From positions 1-13,026 of the forward strand of contig JAKAVI010000257.1 in the NCBI GenBank assembly GCA_021817355.1: a stretch of DNA of 13,026 nt, read 5' to 3'. The DNA is from Pseudomonadota bacterium. GTDB lineage: Bacteria > Pseudomonadota > Alphaproteobacteria > Micropepsales > Micropepsaceae. Shown here piece after piece: positions 8,901-13,026 of this stretch; within the stretch, counting starts at the first letter, position 1; the number at the start of each line of letters is the position of its first letter. The notes under the pieces were generated by a model. That model had not been told where the DNA came from. It ran no database searches and saw nothing but the letters and a program-made list of their open reading frames with translations. The translations under genes were made by a program, and so were the position numbers.

Positions 8901-9332
8901 TTGATCAATCTCATGGGTGGAAAAGGGATCGCCGTCGACAAGCTGATGGCGCCCTTCCGCATGGATGCGGGAATTCTCAATATCGTCGATGCCCGCGCCA
9001 GCGGGCCGGCTATCGGGGTCACCGCCAGCGGCTATTTTGATCGGCGCAACAACACCATCGCGCTCGAAGGTGCGTTGGTCCCGATTTACGGTCTCAATTC
9101 GGTCCTTGGAGCCATTCCGGTGCTCGGCGATGTGCTGGTATCAAAAAAAGGTGAGGGTATCTTCGGCTTTTCCTATGACGTTCGTGGCGATGCGGAGGAG
9201 CCGCAGGTGAGTGTCAATCCACTTTCTGTGCTGGCTCCGGGGATCCTGCGACGCATCTTTGAGGGCACACCCACCGCACCGGCCCCGGCCAAGCTCGCTC
9301 CGGAAACGAAGAACGCCAAGTCTGGGCGGTAG
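5919..9332 (+). CDS. YhdP/AsmA-like envelope protein (DUF3971 type)
   Basis: Large inner-membrane-anchored periplasmic protein of 1137 residues. It resembles the AsmA-like family that includes E. coli YhdP and TamB, thought to form beta-groove bridges that carry phospholipids between membranes. Residues 1-23 are basic and cytoplasmic, and one membrane segment covers about 24-46. The long body has alternating short hydrophobic strands and glycines with no enzyme motif, as expected for a repeated beta-groove. The C-terminal AsmA-like block spans about 939-1115 (GRLELMATLS, GVMHMKDFTV, ASGYFDRRNNTIALEGALVP, a conserved region ending with VSVNPLSVLAPGILRRIFE). The length is near that of YhdP (about 1266). 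ATG 5919 precedes the basic N-terminus; its SD is poor. It is divergent from bcp and convergent with tyrS, with 3 bp between the stops. The family is confident; lipid transport is inferred from relatives. Confidence 0.85.
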   Translation: MSRRDGRKSFGLKPHNLRICGRWAGLTAVGIVVAVVFFVLGAGARLLSGPVSLGPFSGQIAQAINDAVPGLSVRFDSAALEWSRAEGRVNVVILGARVFDHRQRIIAQAPKAEIDLAAAPLVAGRLVVKRIALVGVQLTLVHTKDGALHLGIVGDHGQGDLIARLRKILTEESGRSSLQGFAVRRARFAFYDEPSGLFVVSPSAQLLIALRRTNPAQMVANLDAKLEVSGQPAQIRAHLVMAQGNKAASGDLELTGLELSALGRGAPLLSFLKPYALSTSIRVNFRLDEGATRLAFADFGIGGHGEIHILHHRLEIRALHLVGRYDGRTGRILLDDASVSGKQLSGHLRGWGNLGFDRHGSLKAVDIDLDLDQLMVRMPALLPGTLMPAHGELRAHYSHDQRQITINGFRFVRGPLSVALTGTVTLASGRSPAISIRGQLDALSVRDLLQDWPLDVVGDARAWIAHNVSAGAVGPTTIKIDLSAGALDGPVLPDDAIAIKFPIGGATISYLDGLAPLTEVAGSAVLSGDAFHATVNSAIVTPPSGGVLKLSAGSVAIASLHLPSNVVHVQGHIEGALGDVLSLIDMPPLHYPSRFHIASQTARGNASIDLAVNVPAQRNVAMRDVTIHVKGKVRGLALSIGRHRIHNGTAAFTVNNTALQVAGRIGYAGALLDASWNEDFSSKDPITTHIMARGILDAAARARLGFDFGDYLAGPVAIQAELAGHRGNIRSADIKAVLNPATVTLNVINYHKPAGVPARMQLHLRLDQGQIASGQMVLTGASLHGQGTAKFDSDGKLVKLVMPQLHAGPRNDFALRVLNKPTTGLIISVSGRSADGTGLDRLKLTPSHGHKAGPSSLPFQFNANLDRLALHNGVVLSPFAFSASGVGNRPQTLALSGDLSKTAKVSADILVSGGKRRVRLQATDAGLLLNGLFGFRSIRGGRLELMATLSPKPTPRELAAKRTIDYRGVMHMKDFTVIHQPFLTRLFSAGSLTGLINLMGGKGIAVDKLMAPFRMDAGILNIVDARASGPAIGVTASGYFDRRNNTIALEGALVPIYGLNSVLGAIPVLGDVLVSKKGEGIFGFSYDVRGDAEEPQVSVNPLSVLAPGILRRIFEGTPTAPAPAKLAPETKNAKSGR

Positions 9333-9335
9333 ATG

Positions 9336-10598
9336 TCAGCCGACAGGTCGGACCAGGACGTGCTGCTTCTTGCCTTTTGAAACCTTGATGACGCCGTCCG
9401 GACCGACATCAGACAGCGTCACTTCGGCTTTTGGGTCGCTGACAAGGACGTCGTTGAACAGCAAACCATGATTGGCGATCAGCTGGCGGGCGGCGGAGTT
9501 GGAGGTGGCAAGACCGCTGGCCACCGCGAGGCTCAGGGCGCCCAAAGGAAAACTGCTCGCAGCAATCTCGACGGTTGGCAGCTGCGCCCCGACCTGACCT
9601 TCTTCGAAGACGCGCCGGGCAGTGTCACCGGCGGCTTCGGCCGCGGCGGGGCCATGAAGGATGGCTGTGGCTTCGTTAGCAAGACATTTCTTTGCGTCAT
9701 TGAGTTCGGCACCTTCGAGGACTTCAAGCCGCCGGATTTCGGTTTCGGGAAGGTCTGTGAACAGGCGTAGGAAGCGGCCAACGTCACGGTCTTCGGTGTT
9801 ACGCCAGAATTGCCAGTATTCATAAGGTGAACACATATTGGCATTGAGCCACACAGCACCGGCTGCGGTTTTGCCCATTTTTGCGCCTGAGGCAGTGGTG
9901 ATGAGTGGCGTTGTCAGACCGAACAGCTGAACATTCTCCACCCGTCGGCCCAGATCAATGCCGGACACGACATTACCCCACTGGTCCGAGCCGCTCGACT
10001 GCACGCGGCAACCGAAGCGGCGGTAAAGCTCAACGAAATCGTAGGCCTGCAAGATGGAATAGTTGAACTCGAGAAATGACAGAGGCTGCTCACGATCCAG
10101 CCGCAGCCTGACACTATCCAGCGTCAGCATGCGATTAACAGAAAAATGGCGACCATAGTCCCGCAGGAAGGGGACATATTCCAGACGATCCAGCCAGTCG
10201 GCATTGTCGACCATGATGGCATCGTTCGGTCCGTCGCCGAAAGCGAGCAGGTGGCGTATTCCGGAGAGAATGGACTGTTTGTTGGCCCCGATCTGTTCCG
10301 CCGACAAAAGCTTGCGGGTTTCGTCCTTGCCCGAAGGATCGCCGATCTTGGTGGTGCCGCCACCCATCAGAAGGATGGGTCGGTGTCCGGCCTGCTGCAA
10401 CCGCCGCAGCGTCATCAGCTGCACGAGACTGCCCACATGCAGGCTCGCGGCGGTGCAGTCAAAGCCGATATAAACGGTCGCCGGTCCGCTGAGGAACAGC
10501 TGGTCGAGCCCCACCGGATCGGTGCAGTCGTAAAAGGCCCCGCGCGCCACGAACTGACGCAGGAATTCGGATTTGAAGCGCTTGGGACTATCGGACAT
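9336..10598 (-). CDS. tyrS: Tyrosyl-tRNA synthetase
   Basis: Class I aminoacyl-tRNA synthetase that activates tyrosine with ATP and charges tRNA-Tyr in the cytosol. The protein has 420 residues, a normal bacterial length. The HIGH-type motif is HVGS at 54-57. The tyrosine-binding stretch QSSGSDQWGN lies at 200-209. The KMSKS-type loop is KMGKT at 240-244; TyrS commonly has K-x-G-K-T here. A C-terminal S4-like RNA-binding domain (about 355-415) ends in KGKKQHVLVRPVG. ATG 10598 yields the typical SEFLRQFVARGAFYDCTDPVGLD opening; the SD is weak. It is divergent from anmK with a 48-bp gap, a neighbourhood seen in other alphaproteobacteria. No leader structure such as a T-box is visible. Confidence 0.97.
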   Translation of the reverse strand: MSDSPKRFKSEFLRQFVARGAFYDCTDPVGLDQLFLSGPATVYIGFDCTAASLHVGSLVQLMTLRRLQQAGHRPILLMGGGTTKIGDPSGKDETRKLLSAEQIGANKQSILSGIRHLLAFGDGPNDAIMVDNADWLDRLEYVPFLRDYGRHFSVNRMLTLDSVRLRLDREQPLSFLEFNYSILQAYDFVELYRRFGCRVQSSGSDQWGNVVSGIDLGRRVENVQLFGLTTPLITTASGAKMGKTAAGAVWLNANMCSPYEYWQFWRNTEDRDVGRFLRLFTDLPETEIRRLEVLEGAELNDAKKCLANEATAILHGPAAAEAAGDTARRVFEEGQVGAQLPTVEIAASSFPLGALSLAVASGLATSNSAARQLIANHGLLFNDVLVSDPKAEVTLSDVGPDGVIKVSKGKKQHVLVRPVG

Positions 10599-10646
10599 TG
10601 GTCAGGCTCGGTTAAGAAAGACCGCGTCTGTAGCAGAAGGCTCGCC

Positions 10647-11747
10647 ATGCATAAAGTGATCGGGCTGATGAGCGGAACATCACTCGATGGGATCGATGCG
10701 GCGCTGCTCGAGAGCGATGGTGTTCGTCTTGGTCCTGCAGGCGCGGCCCTGACCCAGGCGTATGGCCCAGAGCTTCGTGCCCAGTTGCGCGCGGCGATCG
10801 CTTGCGCCGCACAGCTTGAGGTGGATACGCCATTGCCGCAGCAGCTGGTGGAGGCGGAACGGGCGCTCACGGATGCCCATGCTGATGCCGTCCGTGCCCT
10901 CCTCGCGCAAGCTGACCTGACGGCTGAGGCAATTTTTCTCGTGGGATTTCATGGGCAAACGGTGTTGCACCGGCCACAGCAGCGCTGGACCTTGCAGCTT
11001 GGCGATGGCGCGCGTTTGGCCCAGCTGACGGGAATTGACGTCGTTTACGATTTCCGCACCGCCGATGTTCTGGCCGGGGGGCAAGGGGCTCCGCTGGTGC
11101 CGCTTTATCATGCGGCCCTGGTGGCGGCAGCTGGGGTGCCGCGCCCGGTGGCCGTGGTCAACATTGGCGGGGTCGCCAATGTTACCTGGGTGGGGCAGGA
11201 TGGGCTGCTGGCCTTTGACACGGGACCTGGAAATGCCCCCCTGGATGATTGGGCCTTGCGTCATACTGGCCGGCCCCTCGATGAGGATGCGCGCCTTGCC
11301 CGGGCCGGGCGTGTTCATGAGGCGGTAGTGGAAGCGATGCTGGAGCATGGCTTTTTTACGCGCAGGCCGCCCAAATCGCTCGATCGCATGGATTTTGGTA
11401 TGGGCAGCGTGGAGCACCTCGACGCCGCCGATGGCGCGGCGACACTGACCGCCTTTACGGCGGCCGCGATCGCGCGCGCGGAGGCGCATTTTCCGCAGCC
11501 AGCGCAACTTTGGGTAATCTGTGGAGGAGGTCGACACAATCCAGCCCTGATGGCAGAACTGCGCCGCCGTCTGGATGTCCCCGTGATGGTGGCCGAAAGT
11601 CTGGGTTGGCGTGGCGATTTTCTCGAAGCCGAGGCGTTCGCCTTTCTTGCGGCGCGGGCCGAACGCGGACTTGCCCTCTCCCTACCCAGCACCACAGGTG
11701 TACCTGCGCCCATGCACGGTGGCCGGTTGCACCGCTCATCGCGTTAA
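10647..11747 (+). CDS. anmK: Anhydro-N-acetylmuramic acid kinase
   Basis: AnmK phosphorylates and opens 1,6-anhydro-MurNAc, released by lytic transglycosylases, to MurNAc-6-phosphate for cell-wall recycling in the cytosol. The protein has 366 residues, the usual length. Motifs in order: GLMSGTSLDGIDAALL (6-21, nucleotide-binding loop), VGFHGQTVLHRP (99-110), VYDFRTADVLAGGQGAPLVP (133-152), VNIGGVANVTW (171-181), FDTGPGNAPLDDW (190-202) with likely catalytic Asp191, CGGGRHN, and the terminal TTGVPAP. ATG 10647 has AGAAGG 6 nt upstream and the conserved N-terminus. The reading frame stays open a further 167 codons upstream, but that part is antisense to tyrS and unlike AnmK. The stop faces that of the alpha/beta hydrolase 32 bp away. 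No MurNAc-6-P etherase (murQ) gene lies next to it in this window. Confidence 0.96.
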   Translation: MHKVIGLMSGTSLDGIDAALLESDGVRLGPAGAALTQAYGPELRAQLRAAIACAAQLEVDTPLPQQLVEAERALTDAHADAVRALLAQADLTAEAIFLVGFHGQTVLHRPQQRWTLQLGDGARLAQLTGIDVVYDFRTADVLAGGQGAPLVPLYHAALVAAAGVPRPVAVVNIGGVANVTWVGQDGLLAFDTGPGNAPLDDWALRHTGRPLDEDARLARAGRVHEAVVEAMLEHGFFTRRPPKSLDRMDFGMGSVEHLDAADGAATLTAFTAAAIARAEAHFPQPAQLWVICGGGRHNPALMAELRRRLDVPVMVAESLGWRGDFLEAEAFAFLAARAERGLALSLPSTTGVPAPMHGGRLHRSSR

Positions 11748-11779
11748 AGCCCGAGGTTCCGCCCGACATCAGGTGCGGC

Positions 11780-12433
11780 TTAACGCTCGTTCGGATGCTC
11801 CATTGTCTTCGAGACATAGGATTCCACGGCTTCGAGCACGTCGCCCTCGTGTTTGTCGAAGAAGTGGTTTGCGCCTTCGATCTTGTCGTAGGTGATCTTG
11901 ATCCCCTTCTGGGCAGTCAGCCGATCAACCAGCTTTTGTACGTCCGCTTCCGGTACCACCTGGTCACGGGTGCCGTGAACCATCAGCCCAGAGGCAGGGC
12001 AGGGTGCAAGAAAGGCGAAGTCATACATGCTTGCCGGCGGCGCGATCGAGACAAAGCCCGTAATCTCAGGGCGGCGCATGAGCAGCTGCATGCCTATCCA
12101 GGCACCGAAGGAGATACCGCACACCCAGACAAAGGACGGGTTGGGGTAGAGGGTATTCATCCAGTCCAGTACCGCGGCCGCGTCGGAAAGCTCTCCGGCA
12201 CCTGAATCAAAGGAGCCCTGGCTGCGCCCCACACCCCGGAAATTAAACCGCACGGCGGTGCAGCCCAACCGATGGAACATATGGAAAAGATCATAGACCA
12301 GCGGGTTATTCATGGTTCCGCCGAACTGAGGATGAGGATGCAGCACCAGGGCCATGGGGGCCCCGGGGCTCTTCTGACGCTGATAACGGGCTTCGATGCG
12401 CCCAGCGGGGCCGGGCAGAATAATGTCAGGCAT
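11780..12433 (-). CDS. Alpha/beta hydrolase (COG2945-like)
   Basis: Cytosolic serine hydrolase of unknown substrate, 217 residues. The HPHPQFGGTMNNPLVYDL stretch near residues 32-49 and FNFRGVGRSQG are marks of a compact alpha/beta hydrolase family often annotated as predicted hydrolase COG2945. The catalytic triad is readable as Ser108 in GISFG (106-110), Asp157 in HGTRDQVVP, and His190 in EGANHFF. There is no signal peptide or membrane segment. ATG 12433 was chosen because GGAG lies 8 nt upstream. A GTG at 12442, three codons earlier, overlaps that SD. It is divergent from iscR; relatives are often found beside iscR/suf genes in alphaproteobacteria, but no role in Fe-S metabolism can be concluded from sequence. 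Confidence 0.88.
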   Translation of the reverse strand: MPDIILPGPAGRIEARYQRQKSPGAPMALVLHPHPQFGGTMNNPLVYDLFHMFHRLGCTAVRFNFRGVGRSQGSFDSGAGELSDAAAVLDWMNTLYPNPSFVWVCGISFGAWIGMQLLMRRPEITGFVSIAPPASMYDFAFLAPCPASGLMVHGTRDQVVPEADVQKLVDRLTAQKGIKITYDKIEGANHFFDKHEGDVLEAVESYVSKTMEHPNER

Positions 12434-12522
12434 GAACAGCACTCCGGCTTGTCAGGGCTGCGGGGTAAATATCTGATAGTTTCACTCTGGCTTTCCTTCC
12501 CCTTAAGGCCACGGTCCGTTGC

Positions 12523-12555
12523 AAAAAGCCCCGGGTGAGGCAGCATGTCCCGGGA
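12523..12555 (-). terminator. Terminator-like hairpin with T5 tract, minus strand
   Basis: Read on the minus strand, CCCGGG (from 12554), a 13-nt loop and CCCGGG (to 12530) can form a 6-bp all-GC stem. A U-G pair may extend it. One C-containing step later comes TTTTT (12527-12523). It lies about 90 bp before the hydrolase start, so it would act as a leader attenuator or as a block to antisense or read-through transcription from the iscR side. The stem is short, so the support is modest. Confidence 0.4.
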
Positions 12556-12583
12556 TTGAGGTTCTGTTTGGCGCGCTCAATTC

Positions 12584-12612
12584 TTGACCATGACAGTCGG
12601 AATATCTATATC
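12584..12612 (+). promoter_or_regulatory. iscR: iscR promoter overlapped by IscR type-1-like operator
   Basis: TTGACC (12584-12589), a 17-bp spacer and TATATC (12607-12612) form a good sigma70-type promoter. Overlapping it, TTGACC-N5-AGTCGG (12584-12600) matches the core of the enterobacterial IscR type-1 site (YYGACT-N5-AGTCRR, quoted from memory) in 11 of 12 half-site bases with the right spacing. The outer AT-rich flanks match poorly. [2Fe-2S]-IscR bound there would cover the -35 and spacer and repress its own operon, as in E. coli. Predicted transcription start is near 12619, giving a leader of about 120 nt. Confidence 0.6.
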
Positions 12613-12616
12613 CCCT

Positions 12617-12656
12617 TCCTCCTGCAGCGCGGCGCTGCGTCGCAACAGCGGGAGGA
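12617..12656 (+). repeat. Nested inverted repeats in the iscR leader
   Basis: The outer arms TCCTCC (12617-12622) and GGAGGA (12651-12656) can pair and enclose a second perfect hairpin, GCAGCG-CGG-CGCTGC (12624-12638), leaving an 11-nt asymmetric loop. The element begins at about the predicted transcription start, so the transcript would carry it at or very near its 5' end. The right arm is an SD-like sequence without a start codon nearby. Confidence 0.45.
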
Positions 12657-12740
12657 GAGCCGTTTCTACACCGAAGCGGCCCTTAAAAAGCAAGCATAAA
12701 CACGGGCGGTTGGCCGACAGAGGATAAAGACGAGGTCGAT

Positions 12741-13026
12741 ATGCGGTTGAGCACCAAGGGACGCTATGCGGTTATGGCAATGGCCGATCTGGCGGCGCAG
12801 CAGGCGGCAAGCCGGCCGGTCTCGCTGGCAGAGATCGCCAAACGTCAGGAAATTTCACTCTCCTATCTGGAGCAGCTGTTTGCCAAGCTGCGGCGGGGGG
12901 GGTTGGTAAAGAGCGTGCGGGGCCCGGGTGGCGGCTACCGGCTGAGTCGCTCCGCCGAGGACATTCGTATCGCCGACATCATTCTTGCGGTCGACGAGCC
13001 GATCACCGCGACGCGCTGCCGTGAGG
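12741..13026 (+). CDS. iscR: Fe-S cluster regulator IscR, 3'-truncated by window edge
   Basis: Rrf2-family transcription factor that senses Fe-S supply through a bound [2Fe-2S] cluster and represses Fe-S biogenesis genes. 95 codons are visible. The N-terminus [18 protein letters not shown] and the winged helix-turn-helix (about 28-70: [20 protein letters not shown], then [11 protein letters not shown]) are diagnostic. [12 protein letters not shown] leads into ATRCRE, placing Cys93 where IscR has its first cluster cysteine. The other two ligands lie beyond the window, so cluster binding cannot be confirmed. ATG 12741 has GAGG 5 nt upstream. It probably heads an isc/suf operon to the right, which is an inference from the family's usual context. 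Other Rrf2 members such as RirA are less likely given the TRC motif position. Confidence 0.9.
   Translation, partial: MRLSTKGRYAVMAMADLAAQQAASRPVSLAEIAKRQEISLSYLEQLFAKLRRGGLVKSVRGPGGGYRLSRSAEDIRIADIILAVDEPITATRCRE

Larger units (their letters stand above)
12434..12740. other. 307-bp divergent regulatory region, hydrolase/iscR
   Basis: There is no gene between the two divergent starts. From left to right it holds the hydrolase SD, a minus-strand hairpin with T-tract (12523-12555), a plus-strand promoter with an IscR-like operator (12584-12612), a leader hairpin (12617-12656), and the iscR SD GAGG at 12732-12735. I found no convincing promoter for the hydrolase on the minus strand. Confidence 0.75.

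Noticed and set aside
10146..10646. In-frame open extension of 167 codons upstream of anmK
   Set aside because: It is wholly antisense to tyrS apart from the 48-bp gap, bears no resemblance to AnmK, and the ATG at 10647 has an SD and the conserved N-terminus. It is a shadow frame of a GC-rich gene.
10599..10646. Promoters for the divergent tyrS/anmK pair
   Set aside because: Best candidates (for example TTTATG with TACAGA for tyrS) match only three of six bases per box. Promoters must lie in or near this gap, but none can be named.
11748..11779. CCGC...GCGG hairpin between anmK and the hydrolase as a bidirectional terminator
   Set aside because: The stem is only 4 bp with mismatches inside and has no T-tract on either strand.

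Overview
The window is 13 kb of ordinary, gene-dense chromosome from an alphaproteobacterium. Base composition looks GC-rich, and the RF2 N-terminus and gene neighbourhoods are of alphaproteobacterial type. I cannot place it to genus from the sequence alone. I see no prophage, insertion sequence, CRISPR array, tRNA or rRNA gene. Nearly every open stretch belongs to a recognisable housekeeping or envelope gene.

Layout. (1) Positions 1-3749, plus strand: the 3' part of mrcA (bifunctional penicillin-binding protein 1A, 5' end cut by the window), a small secreted TonB-C-domain protein, and prfB (release factor 2). The prfB gene carries the classical programmed +1 frameshift, so it must be read across an internal UGA at 2687-2689. 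(2) Positions 3763-5793, minus strand: a bcp/PrxQ-type peroxiredoxin followed downstream by a membrane-anchored M23 (LytM) endopeptidase. An 18-bp palindrome lies between them. (3) Positions 5919-9332, plus strand: a 1137-residue YhdP/AsmA-like envelope protein, divergent from bcp. (4) Position 9336-10598, minus strand: tyrS. It is divergent from anmK (10647-11747, plus), the kinase that recycles anhydro-MurNAc. (5) Positions 11780-12433, minus strand: an alpha/beta hydrolase. It is divergent from iscR, which starts at 12741 and runs off the window. The 307-bp gap between these two holds a good sigma70-type promoter overlapped by a match to the enterobacterial IscR type-1 operator, a structured leader, and a minus-strand terminator-like hairpin.

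How the genes fit together. Three genes touch peptidoglycan: mrcA (synthesis and crosslinking), the M23 peptidase (hydrolysis) and anmK (recycling). The TonB-C protein and the YhdP-like protein are also envelope proteins. prfB and tyrS serve translation. iscR probably opens an Fe-S cluster assembly operon outside the window. The gene content holds no obviously new system. The points most worth a second look are in the regulatory DNA: the prfB frameshift, the iscR promoter and leader, and the palindrome before the M23 gene. Two protein oddities are also listed: a Bcp without the usual resolving cysteine and a TonB domain without a membrane anchor.
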